Shown here piece by piece: positions 17,210 to 25,655 of a stretch of 64,000 nucleotides of DNA. A program made the translations under genes and the position numbers. Within the stretch, counting starts at the first letter, position 1. Each line of letters starts with the position of its first letter. The notes below the pieces were generated by a model. It searched no databases and was not told the origin of the DNA. It saw only the letters and a program-made list of their open reading frames with translations. Origin of the DNA: Methanobacteriaceae archaeon (GTDB lineage Archaea > Methanobacteriota > Methanobacteria > Methanobacteriales > Methanobacteriaceae); contig DAHVOW010000009.1 of NCBI GenBank assembly GCA_027318585.1, positions 1 through 64,000 on the forward strand, given 5' to 3'.

Positions 17210-17262
17210 AACCTGGAAGTACTAATGGAACGTGCAACTCAAGGTACACTGACTTCCAGGTT
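17210..17262. terminator. Perfect 11-bp inverted repeat after DUF3800 gene
   Basis: AACCTGGAAGT (17210-17220) and ACTTCCAGGTT (17252-17262) are perfect inverted repeats separated by 31 bases, just after the DUF3800 stop codon and followed by TTTTACC. It could act as a transcript-end hairpin shared with the convergent zinc-ribbon gene, or be the remains of a mobile-element end. Confidence 0.5.
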
Positions 17263-17324
17263 TTACCTGTAATAATAGTTTGGTGTGATCACATAAATAA
17301 ATTTACCGTCAATTCTTGAATTAT

Positions 17325-18272
17325 TTAGATCTGACGGATCTGGCCCTGGATAGCTGCCTTCAGTATGGGCCCGGTGAAGGGCACGGTGTGGCTCCGGCCA
17401 CTGGTGGTGAAGGTTAAATTAGAACGGTTGCTCCCGATGAAGTACTCGGTCTTCTGTTTATTCTCCCGCTGGGAGGCCACCCCGTCCTTATAAGCTTCAA
17501 TGGCGATGATCTTTTTAAGATCAATGTTAACGGTCCTTTTGGAGCCGGTGAAGATCAGTCGCTTATTGGTTAAAACCAGGGAGCCCTGGTCAATGTTTCT
17601 AAGTTCATCGTGGGATTCGCTGCGGGCCGCGACACTGCCCACCCGGAAGGAAACCCCCTTAGCCACCCGGATAGTGGGGCCGGCGTATCCTCCGTAGGTT
17701 TGCCGGACGGCCCGGGGCTCGTGGAGGGCCATGTTGCCTAGAACTAAATATGCTGTTTCATTCTTCTTCAGGATGATGGGGGGATTGGGTATGGGAGTTA
17801 GATTTATTGTGCCTTGATCAAGCTGGTTGACGAAGGTAACCAGGTCGTTCTGGGCGGCTTGCTGTTCTAATAGTTGCTTTTTTTCTCTCTCCTTTTTTTC
17901 TAGAATTTGTTGTTCCTCATTGGAGATTCCGCCTTTACCGATGCGGGTCCACTCCGCCTCGGATAGGGTCTTGTTATGGTACTTCTGCCAGAACTGGCAC
18001 TGTTTATCGTAGATGTCCTTTAACTTGTACTTTGATTCCTTCTTTTGGAAGATGGCACCGCAGTAGTCGCATTCTAAGAGTTCTTTAGTGCTGAGCACGC
18101 CCTTATGGATTTGTGGCTGGAGGGGGCTGGAGTTGCAGGCCGGGCAAAGATCCTTCCAGGTGGGGTTGGGCGGGGGAATGTACTCTACTGGTTTACTCTC
18201 TAGACTGTAGCCGCATTCCATGCAGAACTTGGCTTCCTCTGGGTTCTCGGTTTGACAGTTGGGACATTGCAT
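17325..18272 (-). CDS. Zinc-ribbon protein with C-terminal PH-like domain
   Basis: A 315-residue protein. Residues 1-22 form a zinc ribbon ([19 protein letters not shown]), and a second four-Cys unit follows ([12 protein letters not shown] ... CDYCGAIF, about 43-80). Residues 95-150 are a charged helical stretch, probably coiled coil ([16 protein letters not shown]). From about residue 165 a beta-rich domain contains [24 protein letters not shown], the pattern of bacterial PH-like/GRAM domains. Function unknown; this architecture is often seen in single-copy prokaryotic proteins of unclear role. It is followed upstream by a 133-residue hypothetical gene on the same strand. Confidence 0.75.
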   Translation of the reverse strand: MQCPNCQTENPEEAKFCMECGYSLESKPVEYIPPPNPTWKDLCPACNSSPLQPQIHKGVLSTKELLECDYCGAIFQKKESKYKLKDIYDKQCQFWQKYHNKTLSEAEWTRIGKGGISNEEQQILEKKEREKKQLLEQQAAQNDLVTFVNQLDQGTINLTPIPNPPIILKKNETAYLVLGNMALHEPRAVRQTYGGYAGPTIRVAKGVSFRVGSVAARSESHDELRNIDQGSLVLTNKRLIFTGSKRTVNIDLKKIIAIEAYKDGVASQRENKQKTEYFIGSNRSNLTFTTSGRSHTVPFTGPILKAAIQGQIRQI

Positions 18273-18305
18273 ATTATTTCCTCTTGTAGAGTGCTAGAGA
18301 TATTT

Positions 18306-18707
18306 TCATTTCTTCTCATCCAACCCGGCGTGCAGAAACATGTTAATGGTGAACTTGGTGAAACCCTTCTTGACCAAATCATCGACCACCTGTTGATTAT
18401 GCTGATTGTACTCCTCTTCCAATCTTTTATCTTCTTCCGGATACCTGCTGACTTTACGCATACTGTAAAGCGCGGATAGTTGCTCTATCTGGCCATTGGC
18501 ACGGATTCGCGTATGCGAATCATCGGTCATCCGATGAGCAGCGTAATAATCCAGATATTCACCCTTCTCATCTTCCCCAAAGCAGTACTGGATAAGCAAG
18601 CCGGCTTCCTGGATAAAACCACTGGCCCTATTTTTTAGATCCTCCTCTGGTATAGTGAGTTTCCAATGTGAGAAATGTTGGGCGAAGGTTTCTGCAATCA
18701 ATTTCAT
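18306..18707 (-). CDS. Hypothetical protein, 133 residues
   Basis: Starts MKLIAETFAQHFSHWKLTIPEEDLKNRASG with a good ribosome-binding site (AAGGAG) and ends in a Lys/Glu-rich helical region (YPEEDKRLEEEYNQHNQQVVDDLVKKGF). No membrane segment, signal peptide or known motif recognised. It precedes the zinc-ribbon/PH gene by 33 bases on the same strand and may be cotranscribed. Its position beside a stretch of gene fragments suggests it belongs to the accessory patch. Confidence 0.65.
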   Translation of the reverse strand: MKLIAETFAQHFSHWKLTIPEEDLKNRASGFIQEAGLLIQYCFGEDEKGEYLDYYAAHRMTDDSHTRIRANGQIEQLSALYSMRKVSRYPEEDKRLEEEYNQHNQQVVDDLVKKGFTKFTINMFLHAGLDEKK

Positions 18708-18718
18708 GAAATTTCTCC

Positions 18719-18781
18719 TTAAAATTTTATTTCCACACCAATGGGGCAGTGATCGGAACCCAGTTGATCTAACACCGATCT
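18719..18781 (-). pseudogene. Exonuclease III C-terminal remnant
   Basis: The minus strand reads SVLDQLGSDHCPIGVEIKF followed by TAA. LGSDHCPIG is the invariant C-terminal motif of the exonuclease III / AP endonuclease (EEP) family, where the Asp and His are catalytic. Only about 20 codons remain; the rest of the gene has been replaced by unrelated sequence, so this is a stump. Confidence 0.6.
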
Positions 18782-18787
18782 AATGGA

Positions 18788-18952
18788 TCAAGATAGAACA
18801 TAATGTGAATATCTCCCCTTACCTTTAAGAGAGATAAGATCGTTCTTTACCAAATCTTTTAAGTCATTTAAAGCAGCATCTTCTTTAATTTCAGGATTTA
18901 TCTTTCTGTATTTCCTATTAGTTATTTTACCATATTCTAATCCAGTAACAGA
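18788..18952 (-). pseudogene. Winged-helix C-terminal remnant (AlbA_2/Fic-type tail)
   Basis: A minus-strand frame with no start reads VTGLEYGKITNRKYRKINPE and then DAALNDLKDLVKNDLISLKG and GRYSHYVLS before a TGA. The ITNRxYRxxxx...DLKDLVxxxxIxxxGxGRxxxYxL pattern is the winged-helix tail found at the end of Schlafen-AlbA_2 and some Fic-family proteins. It joins directly to the HsdR fragment upstream, so it is a truncated gene end. Confidence 0.55.
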
Positions 18953-19155
18953 TAATCAATAAAACGGTCAACTCCCCGTTTCGGGTTGCCGTCGAAGAAA
19001 ATGAATCTTTTATTTTTAAAATCAGACTTAACCGAGTTGACTTCTTCTTTGATGTATTTATCTCGCCAACCCTGCTTTTTCAGGACTGGATCAATATACT
19101 GTTTCCGGGTTCGGCTTTCTGGTAGAAGTGAAACATCGTCAGTATACGAATCCAT
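18937..19155 (-). pseudogene. Type I restriction enzyme HsdR N-terminal fragment
   Basis: A 72-codon frame starting MDSYTDDVSLLPESRTRKQY. The pattern TRKQYIDPVLKKQGW, then YIKEEVNSVKSDF and GVDRFIDYLLLD matches the N-terminal nuclease region of type I restriction R subunits, but it stops at a TAG just before the expected nuclease core (D-x-n-ExK). The full protein would be about 800-1000 residues. The remaining parts are absent, and the sequence runs into the winged-helix remnant. Confidence 0.65.
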
Positions 19156-19214
19156 GTTAATGTATACAGATCAAGGTTAATATTAAAATTATCATTTGTT
19201 CATATCATCAAAGC

Positions 19215-19668
19215 TAATTTTTTTAGTTCTCACACTCTCAACCACGAAGTCCATGGCGGAAATAATAGATGATCCCCCATTGAGCCATATTGAAAATGTT
19301 CACAGCCCAATCAGAATGTAATATCCTGGATACAAAATTCAGAGAGCTATGATCTACTACAAAAGTATGATCCCCCAGATCAAAAACGAATACTTTATTA
19401 CTAATAAAGACATTTCTATTAATGTGTCTTGTTGGTACTGGTTTACCAATTGGAAAAAATTAACACCAAGCATTTCTAATTAAAACCACCACAGCCAACA
19501 ACGACACATTTATACTTATTTTCACGCTATTTAAGGCTTTTTATGAAACTAAACTCTATTCTCAATCTTTCCTGTAGCCAGCATGCTCTTCCTATTCTCC
19601 AGTACGGGCTCATACTCCGCACTCTCCTGGTAATAATTTTTTTACTTCTCACATGCTCTACCACAAGG
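19215..19668. repeat. Segment bounded by 35-bp imperfect direct repeats; gene debris inside
   Basis: TAATTTTTTTAGTTCTCACA (continuing to 19249) is matched at 19634-19668 with 29 of 35 identical bases. On the minus strand the two copies read VVESVRTKKI and VVEHVRSKKI, i.e. similar coding debris. Between them is a start-less minus-strand frame of about 70 codons (containing FISNKVFVFDLGDHTFVVDH) that I cannot assign, and a tail reading NYYQESAEYEPVLENRKSML that ends ATGKIENRV, vaguely like an HsdS end. No intact gene is seen from 19156 to 19673. Confidence 0.5.
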
Positions 19669-19673
19669 GGTGA

Positions 19674-20060
19674 ATGGGTGCACCCCTAGAGGATCTATTC
19701 GGCAAGGATGTGAACATGATGAGAATGAGTGTTGTAATAAACGAGGAGGACCGGACCCAGTACTACCGCACTGGCGTCTTTCGGAGGGATGAGGACCTGG
19801 TGATATTCCCATTCTGGGAGTTCGAGGCCTTCTACCAGGACCTGAAACACCTGCACGGGCTGGTGGGCAACGTTCTGGAGTACGGGCAGAATGGTGAGCG
19901 GGGCTGCACCCCGGAGGATGGTATCATCCGTGCCCAGAACTACCTGGAGCGGATGGAGGAACTCCTGGATAACCTGACCACTTACCAGGTGCAGACCGAG
20001 ATTGAGAGCTTCACTGGCAAACGAATAAAGGAGACCCCCCAGTGTCTCCTGGGACTTTAA
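19674..20060 (+). CDS. Hypothetical protein, 128 residues or shorter
   Basis: A plus-strand gene with normal GC-balanced codon use, unlike the debris just upstream. It is rich in acidic and aromatic residues (EDLVIFPFWEFEAFYQDLKHL) and helical at the end (AQNYLERMEELLDNL). The first in-frame start gives MGAPLEDLFGK, but internal ATGs at residues 15, 16 and 18 could be used, as the beginning overlaps the edge of the debris. It is followed 1 base later by a 57-residue gene, so the two form a pair. No known family recognised. Confidence 0.6.
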   Translation: MGAPLEDLFGKDVNMMRMSVVINEEDRTQYYRTGVFRRDEDLVIFPFWEFEAFYQDLKHLHGLVGNVLEYGQNGERGCTPEDGIIRAQNYLERMEELLDNLTTYQVQTEIESFTGKRIKETPQCLLGL

Positions 20061-20061
20061 C

Positions 20062-20235
20062 ATGATGGTCTTAACCGCCCGGGTCAGCGAAGGATTTCCC
20101 GAGGGCCATCCCTTCCAGGCCGACCAGGAGGTGAAGGTCATGACCGCCCAGGACTATGAAAAACTGAAGAAGAGTATAAAGGAGCTTATCCGGGATAAGA
20201 GACTTTTAGAAAGAAGGTTGGAATCTCAAAAATAA
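20062..20235 (+). CDS. Hypothetical small protein, 57 residues
   Basis: An ATG one base after the preceding stop codon opens a frame MMVLTARVSEGFPEGHPFQA ending in a charged helix (YEKLKKSIKELIRDKRLLERRLESQ) and TAA. The tight spacing to the upstream gene, the same codon bias and the regular heptad-like helix support a real gene. The end resembles a coiled-coil oligomerisation helix. Function unknown. Confidence 0.6.
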   Translation: MMVLTARVSEGFPEGHPFQADQEVKVMTAQDYEKLKKSIKELIRDKRLLERRLESQK

Positions 20236-20249
20236 TATGATTATTTTTT

Positions 20250-20432
20250 TCACCGCAGATTAGTGCCAAAGCCCCTTAAGCTGTCCATAAAATTAAATAT
20301 CATGTCCCCTGCTCTTTCTATGATGGACCCGTCCACCCAGGATATCAGGACTATAATAACCAGTATCACTCCTCCGGTTATAAGACAAACCGCAATCAGG
20401 GGACCCAGCCAGACCAGGACATCATCAAACAT
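20250..20432 (-). CDS. Small hypothetical membrane protein, 60 residues
   Basis: Residues 5-35 are strongly hydrophobic (VLVWLGPLIAVCLITGGVIL and VIIVLISW), giving one long or two short membrane segments, followed by an amphipathic tail with IIERAGDMIFNFMDSLRG. It converges with the 57-residue gene and is divergent from Sua5. No family recognised. A small membrane peptide is plausible, but composition alone supports it. Confidence 0.45.
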   Translation of the reverse strand: MFDDVLVWLGPLIAVCLITGGVILVIIVLISWVDGSIIERAGDMIFNFMDSLRGFGTNLR

Positions 20433-20484
20433 ATAAGTTAAGATAGGTACTAATTCTATTTATCAATATTTTTTAAGAGGACAC

Positions 20485-21108
20485 ATGAAACGCGTAGAAA
20501 TAGACCCCACCCAACCAGATTTCCCGGAGATACAGAAGGCCCAGATGGTCCTAAAAGAAGGAGGGCTGGTGGTCTACCCCACCGACACCCTTTACGGTTT
20601 GGGAGCTAATATCTTCCAGGAAGAGGCAGTTAATAGGGTGTACCAGGCCAAGAAAAGGTCCCCAAAAAAACCCCTGTCCATCTGCATATCCCGGGTGCAG
20701 GACCTGCAGAGAGTAGCCCAACTGGATCTTAAATCCTTCCAGCTGGCTAACAAGCTCTTGCCCGGCCCTTACACTCTGGTAGTGAAGAAAAATCCCCAGA
20801 TACCGGATTCAATAACTGCCGGCTCGGATAAGGTGGGAATCCGCATCCCGGATCACCCGGTCTGCCGGGTGCTGTCCATGGATTTCCCCATCACCACCAC
20901 CAGCGCCAACCTCTCCGGTAAAGAGGCACCACTTGAGGTCGATGAACTGATAAATCTATTCCAGGACCAGGTGGACCTCTACCTGGACGCTGGGGATGCT
21001 GAACCATACCCTTCCACGGTGATTGACCTGACTACCTCCCCACCTACAATTCTGCGGAAGGGCGCCGGGATGGATCTTCTAAATCAGTTACTGGATGATT
21101 TATTCTGA
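20485..21108 (+). CDS. sua5: Threonylcarbamoyl-AMP synthase (Sua5/YrdC/YciO family)
   Basis: A 207-residue YrdC-domain protein. VVYPTDTLYGLGANIF at about 29-44, KKRSPKKPLSICIS near 57-70 (nucleotide and Lys/Arg motif), GIRIPDHPVCR near 127 and ITTTSANLSGKEAP near 144 are the family signatures. It makes threonylcarbamoyl-AMP from Thr, bicarbonate and ATP for t6A modification of ANN-decoding tRNAs. It lacks the C-terminal Sua5 domain, so it is the short YrdC/YciO form, and a YciO-type role cannot be ruled out. It lies directly upstream of the duplicated radB promoter. Confidence 0.9.
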   Translation: MKRVEIDPTQPDFPEIQKAQMVLKEGGLVVYPTDTLYGLGANIFQEEAVNRVYQAKKRSPKKPLSICISRVQDLQRVAQLDLKSFQLANKLLPGPYTLVVKKNPQIPDSITAGSDKVGIRIPDHPVCRVLSMDFPITTTSANLSGKEAPLEVDELINLFQDQVDLYLDAGDAEPYPSTVIDLTTSPPTILRKGAGMDLLNQLLDDLF

Positions 21109-21111
21109 CCT

Positions 21112-21364
21112 ATCTCCTCATAATCCGGATGGGCTGGTGGAGATAGATGGCTTGGCCATAGGTTAATATATTTGATCATCATAATCCTACAATATATATT
21201 ACTTAAGATACCATGTTAAAAGACCTAACCCACATCTCCTCATAATCCGGATTGGCTGGTGGAGATAGATGGGTTGGCCATTGTGCCATAGGATTAAATA
21301 TTTGATCATCATAATTCCATAATATATCATACTAAAAGATACCATGTTAAAAGACCTAACTCAC
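21112..21364 (+). repeat. Tandem duplication of the radB promoter and first codons
   Basis: Two copies of a 122-131-base unit lie head to tail: ATCTCCTCATAATCCGGAT begins at 21112 and again at 21234. Each copy has TTTGATCATCATAAT, an AT-rich TATA-like stretch and GATACCATGTTAAAAGACCT, the radB start. Copy 1 therefore contains an ATG at 21213 followed by ten codons of radB ([10 protein letters not shown]) and then a TAA at 21243-21245. Copy 2 runs into the real gene. Copies differ by substitutions and a 9-base indel, so the duplication is not brand new. Confidence 0.9.
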
Positions 21365-22042
21365 ATCTCCAGCAACGACAAGATACCCACTGCCTCCCCC
21401 CTGGACCGATTGTTAGGGGGTGGAGTGGAGAAGGGCTGCATCACCCAGTTTTACGGCCCACCCGGCTCAGGAAAGACCAACATCGCCTTGAATCTGGCGG
21501 TGCAGTGCGCCCGGAATGGTAAAAGGACCATCTTCGTGGACACCGAGGGAGGGCTGTCCATCGAGAGGGTGAAGCAGATCGCCGGGCCAGACTTTGAGGA
21601 AGTGGCCAATAAGATCATCGTCTTCGAACCATCCACCTTCTCCGAACAGGACCAGGTCCTGAAAAGGGTCGAGGAGATGTTCCAGTTGGGTGAGGATGCT
21701 GATCTACTGGTGCTGGACTCGGCGGTGGCCCTGTACCGGGTTAAGGATGGGGATTCCTTCAGTCTGAACCAGGAGCTGGGTAAACAGATGGGTCTGCTTT
21801 TAAGGATCGCCCGTCGCTTTAACGTGGCAGTGGTCATCACCAACCATGTCTACTCCCGCTTCGATGGGGATGGGCTGGTGGAACCGGTGGGTGGCACCAT
21901 CCTCAAGTACCGCAGTAAGATCATGGTGGAACTGGCCCGGGGAGACCTGAACGGGGAACGCTTCGCAGTTCTGAAAAGGCACCGCAGCCGGCCAGAGGGC
22001 CTGCAGACCCGTTTTAAGATTGTGGACTCCGGGTTGCAATAG
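21344..22042 (+). CDS. radB: DNA repair and recombination protein RadB
   Basis: A 232-residue single-domain RecA-fold protein. Walker [10 protein letters not shown] at about 39-47, [13 protein letters not shown] near 65 and the Walker B strand [14 protein letters not shown] near 118 mark a RadA/RadB paralog. It lacks the N-terminal helix-hairpin-helix domain of RadA, which identifies it as RadB, an archaeal recombination mediator that binds RadA and the Hjc resolvase. Its 5' region has been tandemly duplicated, so transcripts from the first promoter copy would carry a short abortive reading frame. Confidence 0.92.
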   Translation: MLKDLTHISSNDKIPTASPLDRLLGGGVEKGCITQFYGPPGSGKTNIALNLAVQCARNGKRTIFVDTEGGLSIERVKQIAGPDFEEVANKIIVFEPSTFSEQDQVLKRVEEMFQLGEDADLLVLDSAVALYRVKDGDSFSLNQELGKQMGLLLRIARRFNVAVVITNHVYSRFDGDGLVEPVGGTILKYRSKIMVELARGDLNGERFAVLKRHRSRPEGLQTRFKIVDSGLQ

Positions 22043-22163
22043 ATAATTTTAAATGATTGTCCACTAGAAATAAGATAAAATTCTAACTAAACCTCACCAA
22101 TGGGGGTTTCATGAGGGATAACTTTTACTTTTTCCCCGGATCAAAATCTAAGTATGTGAGATT

Positions 22164-23324
22164 ATGATTTCACCAAAAAAATATGCGAAGTCTGCCAAGA
22201 GATTGCCCAAGGGCTTTCATGGGGCTAACGAATTTTTCAACTACGTTTACAATGACCAGGACATGATCTGGATGGGTCAGAACACCAACCACCTCCACGA
22301 TGAAGACGGCATCATGGAGGCCATGTTGGGGAGTATAAAGAAGAAGGATTACTGTAAATATCCCCCACCAGAGGGATTCCCGGAGTTGAAGGACCTGGTC
22401 CAGGAGGATCTGGGACTAACCCACGGCTTTGACATACTGATCACCGCTGGGGGGACAGAATCATTGTATCTGTGTGCTAACAACATTCTGGAGCCAGAGA
22501 ACAACACCATCACCTGTGACCCCGGATACCTCATCATCGACAACTTCGCCAGTCGCTTCGGGGACCATGTGAAGTCCATCCCCATCTACAATAAGGAGTG
22601 TCACTACAAGCTCACTCCCCAGCTGGTCCGGGAGAATATGGATAAAGATACCAAGTTAGTATCCCTGGTGGATCCCTTAAACCCCCTAGGATCATCCTAC
22701 ACCAAAGAGGAGTTAAAGGACTTCGCGGATCTGGCTGAGGATCATGACATCTACCTGTTACATGACATCACCTATCGTGATTTTGCTAGTAGCCATCATC
22801 TCATGGCCAACTACGCCCCGGAGCACACCATCACCGTGTACAGTTTCTCCAAGATCTACGGTATGGCCGGCTTGCGGGTGGGTGCGGTCATCAGCACCCC
22901 GGAGATGATCGACTCCCTCCGGACCATCGTTATCAACGATCTAGGCACCAACGTGGTGGCCCAGAAGGGCGCCATAGCGGCGGTTAACTCCAAGTATGAA
23001 TGGCTGGACCGGGTTAAAAAAACCACCCGCTCCAACCAGGCCATCATCAAGGAAGCCGTGGACCTGGTGGAAGGCTGCTTCATACCGGTCTACCCCTCCG
23101 AGGGGAACATGCTGGTCATCGACATGTACGAAGCCGGGGTAAAACCCTACGAGATGGTGGACTACCTCCTGGATAAGAAGATATTCGCCCGGGAAGGATC
23201 CTACACCAGCAAACTCTTCGGCCACCGCTACTTGAGGGTGAGCTTCTCTATACCACGCCACGAGGTGGAGTACTTCGCGGACTGCTTCCTGGACGGGATG
23301 GACGAGTTAACCGGGAAGGAATAA
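22164..23324 (+). CDS. PLP-dependent aminotransferase, class I/II
   Basis: A 386-residue fold-type I enzyme. [15 protein letters not shown] (phosphate-binding region), [10 protein letters not shown] (the Asn-Pro motif), [10 protein letters not shown] (PLP-pyridine Asp region and Tyr) and [14 protein letters not shown], with the Schiff-base lysine, are all present. It is similar in layout to histidinol-phosphate and aspartate aminotransferases, but the substrate cannot be assigned from sequence. It stands alone between radB and a small secreted-type protein, so context does not help. The ATG at 22164 is the first start; the N-terminus [20 protein letters not shown] is somewhat unusual for the class. 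Confidence 0.85.
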   Translation: MISPKKYAKSAKRLPKGFHGANEFFNYVYNDQDMIWMGQNTNHLHDEDGIMEAMLGSIKKKDYCKYPPPEGFPELKDLVQEDLGLTHGFDILITAGGTESLYLCANNILEPENNTITCDPGYLIIDNFASRFGDHVKSIPIYNKECHYKLTPQLVRENMDKDTKLVSLVDPLNPLGSSYTKEELKDFADLAEDHDIYLLHDITYRDFASSHHLMANYAPEHTITVYSFSKIYGMAGLRVGAVISTPEMIDSLRTIVINDLGTNVVAQKGAIAAVNSKYEWLDRVKKTTRSNQAIIKEAVDLVEGCFIPVYPSEGNMLVIDMYEAGVKPYEMVDYLLDKKIFAREGSYTSKLFGHRYLRVSFSIPRHEVEYFADCFLDGMDELTGKE

Positions 23325-23383
23325 AAATCTCCTTTTTTTTAACTACAAAATTTCTTTTTAAAACAAATAAGAGGGGAGTTTAA

Positions 23384-23866
23384 CTGGACAGGAATTACAA
23401 GATCCTAGTTATAATTCTGGTTTTCGGCCTGTTAATGGCCACTCTAGCCGGAGTTGGACTTATCTTAGCCCAAAAAGACACTACTTCCACCTCGGTGTGT
23501 CAGGAAACCTCCGGGTATAAAAACTTCAATAATTCTTACCTCACCTTCCGGTATCCCTCCAACTTAACCGTTACTCAATTAGCAAATCGTGTCCAAATCA
23601 ACACTGGTAATGGCCAGAATGGCATCATCATCAAGGTAATAAGCCAATCCCAGTACCTGGCCGTTAAGAATCAGGCCGACTCAGACTGGCAACTGGAATA
23701 TGAGTTGGAGAATTCGGGAGGAGTATCCTATAAAGAGTACTCCCGGAATCGGGGTAACGTAACCATCTACCGGTACCTTTTCACTAAAAATGGGAGATAT
23801 TACGATATGTACGGGAACGTGGAGGATGATTACCTGATGGTTCAGTTACTGGACTCGGTACAATAG
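23384..23866 (+). CDS. Signal-anchored extracellular protein; probable CTG start
   Basis: The frame begins after TAA with CTG GAC AGG and encodes a membrane segment (KILVIILVFGLLMATLAGVG) followed by an extracellular-type beta-rich domain (NSYLTFRYPSNLTV, later YRYLFTKNGRYYDMYGNV) of about 125 residues. The first ATG, at 23435, would cut the membrane segment in half. A GAGGGGAG ribosome-binding site lies 5-6 bases before the CTG, at proper spacing. So CTG initiation is the best reading. The domain resembles the PsbP-like stress-response lipoprotein fold common in methanogens, at low certainty. Function unknown. Confidence 0.65.
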   Translation: MDRNYKILVIILVFGLLMATLAGVGLILAQKDTTSTSVCQETSGYKNFNNSYLTFRYPSNLTVTQLANRVQINTGNGQNGIIIKVISQSQYLAVKNQADSDWQLEYELENSGGVSYKEYSRNRGNVTIYRYLFTKNGRYYDMYGNVEDDYLMVQLLDSVQ

Positions 23867-23888
23867 ATTATACTTCTGCATCAATTTT

Positions 23889-24692
23889 TTAATGGAAACT
23901 CCCTTCATCCATCCTCTTAATTGCCGGGGGGAGTTCTTCTTTATTTATGAAACTTCTCAACACCTGGTTGAAGAGTTCTGGTGATTCCATATTCCACATA
24001 TGTCCCCTTTTCGGGACCAGGTAAGCTTCCGATTGGGGGATGGCTCTAATTAATTCTCCAGCCGATTCTTTGATGACTTTATAATCCTTCTCCCCCATCA
24101 TCACCCGCACCGGGATATCCGCCTTCTCCAGGCCCGGGGGCAGGGTGAAAAACAGGTTAGCCTGGAGTATTCGGTCCATAGAATCGGCTTTTATCCTTCG
24201 GGTGGACTCCTGGAACTGGTCAAAATGGGACTTGGAGATGTTATACATCCTCATGTTGGCCTTAATCAGGAACCTGGAGTCCTTAACTACTTTATAATCG
24301 GTTAAAGTATAATCCAACAGTTCCTGCAGGGATTCGGTGTGGGGGGTGCTTTGCAGGAGTGTCCCGGTGATTAAAGCATTCCTAACCACCTCCGGTGCGG
24401 TGGCCAGGATCTGAATTATGACCTGAGCCCCCAGGGCCAGCCCCACCAGGTGGGCCTTCCCATCAGGAGCTCTTTCCCGGACCAGATCCACCACCCGGGA
24501 AGCAGCATCTTCCAGGGTGAAGGGCTTCACCCCGGCACTCTTACCATGCTCCGGAAGATCCGGGACCAGGCAGTGATAATCCGGGAAGGCCTTAACTTGC
24601 TCCTCCCATATCCAGCCTGCCAGACCTCCAGCATGGAGGAAGACCATGGTTTCTCCGTTTCTGGCACCGTTTTCCTGGTAATATAAATTCAT
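23889..24692 (-). CDS. Alpha/beta-hydrolase-fold protein lacking the nucleophile serine
   Basis: A 267-residue protein with the alpha/beta-hydrolase layout: oxyanion region [12 protein letters not shown] near 18-29, DLPEHGKS near 45, nucleophile elbow near 82-90, acid region [10 protein letters not shown] and a C-terminal [10 protein letters not shown] histidine. The elbow reads VGLALGAQ where G-x-S-x-G is expected; residue 86 is Ala (codon GCC), so ordinary serine-hydrolase chemistry is not possible. It could be a pseudo-enzyme, a ligand-binding protein, or an enzyme with a nucleophile-independent mechanism. It is a single gene convergent with the secreted-protein gene upstream. Confidence 0.8.
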   Translation of the reverse strand: MNLYYQENGARNGETMVFLHAGGLAGWIWEEQVKAFPDYHCLVPDLPEHGKSAGVKPFTLEDAASRVVDLVRERAPDGKAHLVGLALGAQVIIQILATAPEVVRNALITGTLLQSTPHTESLQELLDYTLTDYKVVKDSRFLIKANMRMYNISKSHFDQFQESTRRIKADSMDRILQANLFFTLPPGLEKADIPVRVMMGEKDYKVIKESAGELIRAIPQSEAYLVPKRGHMWNMESPELFNQVLRSFINKEELPPAIKRMDEGSFH

Positions 24693-24809
24693 TAAGGGGG
24701 TCTTGTCTTCAAGTGGTAATATCTTTTCCTGCCCCGGTGAGGGGCACTGGTATTAATTAGTAGAGAAGATATTCTGTTAAAGAACTAAAAGAGTACATGG
24801 TGTAGAAAA

Positions 24810-25088
24810 ATGAACAGTGAAGATCAAAGAAAATGGATAGACTACGTTGATAAGAACCTTTTAAAGGTGCTTAAGACCACCGGAGAGTACGAAGCATGGC
24901 AGGATTCATTACTGGCCATTGTGGGCTACGCCACCAATGAGGAACAGGAGGACGAGGAACTGGCGGTAAAGTTAATTGAAGATCATCTCAGCGCCAGCTT
25001 TGAATTACAACAGGGACTGGAAAATGCCCGGTTTAAGATTAGTAAGAAACTGCAGGATGAATGGTTACTGGATAACAGTGGACAGTAA
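24810..25088 (+). CDS. Hypothetical protein, 92 residues
   Basis: A small acidic, helical protein (MNSEDQRKWIDYVDKNLLKV, then EEQEDEELAVKLIEDHLSAS). No membrane segment, cysteine pair or known motif. Codon use matches neighbouring genes. It is followed by a HEAT-repeat gene on the same strand, 93 bases away. Function unknown. Confidence 0.6.
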   Translation: MNSEDQRKWIDYVDKNLLKVLKTTGEYEAWQDSLLAIVGYATNEEQEDEELAVKLIEDHLSASFELQQGLENARFKISKKLQDEWLLDNSGQ

Positions 25089-25181
25089 CCTCTATTTCTC
25101 ATTTTCTGCTAGTTTCCGATGAAATCGGGCTTAATTAGATTTGTACAGCCAATTGTATAGGAGGGACCCTAAATTTGCCCG

Positions 25182-25604
25182 GTGGTTCTAAAACCGAAAC
25201 TAAGACAACTACTTAAGACCCTGGAGAAAAACCCGGAGGATATTCTCACCATTCTTAATCTGGGTGAGATTGGTGATCCCCAGGCTATAGGTCCCCTGAT
25301 AAATTTGTTGGAGGGTGACCACCGGGATGATACCCGTGAACTTGCCATCTACGCCTTGGGAAGTATTGGGGATCCCGGGGCCAACCAGGCTTTAGGAAGG
25401 GTGGCCCGGGATAAGAACCAACCGTATAAAATTCGCGAAACTGCCGTCGCTGCCCTGGGGAAGATCGGTGACCCCCCGGCCATGAAGCTGCTTATAAAAA
25501 TATATGAAGAAAATGAATCCGATAACTTAGGTGCATCCGCGGCCACGGTGTTAAGAGAACTAGGTGTGCACAGTTACTATGGCCTCCCGGATCCTAAAGG
25601 ATAA
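25182..25604 (+). CDS. HEAT-repeat protein, 140 residues
   Basis: Three to four PBS-lyase-type HEAT repeats, e.g. LGEIGDPQAIGPLINLLEGD, ALGSIGDPGANQALGRVARD and ALGKIGDPPAMKLLIKIYEE. It is a small scaffold of the same type as the protein encoded at 11217-11774. The start is a GTG at 25182; AGGAGG lies about 17 bases upstream, rather far, and an alternative TTG nearby is in a closed frame. No partner can be named from context. Confidence 0.8.
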   Translation: MVLKPKLRQLLKTLEKNPEDILTILNLGEIGDPQAIGPLINLLEGDHRDDTRELAIYALGSIGDPGANQALGRVARDKNQPYKIRETAVAALGKIGDPPAMKLLIKIYEENESDNLGASAATVLRELGVHSYYGLPDPKG

Positions 25605-25655
25605 TCTTTTTTTTATAAAGGACTTTAATTAGGATTTTTACAACCTATCCTTTCA

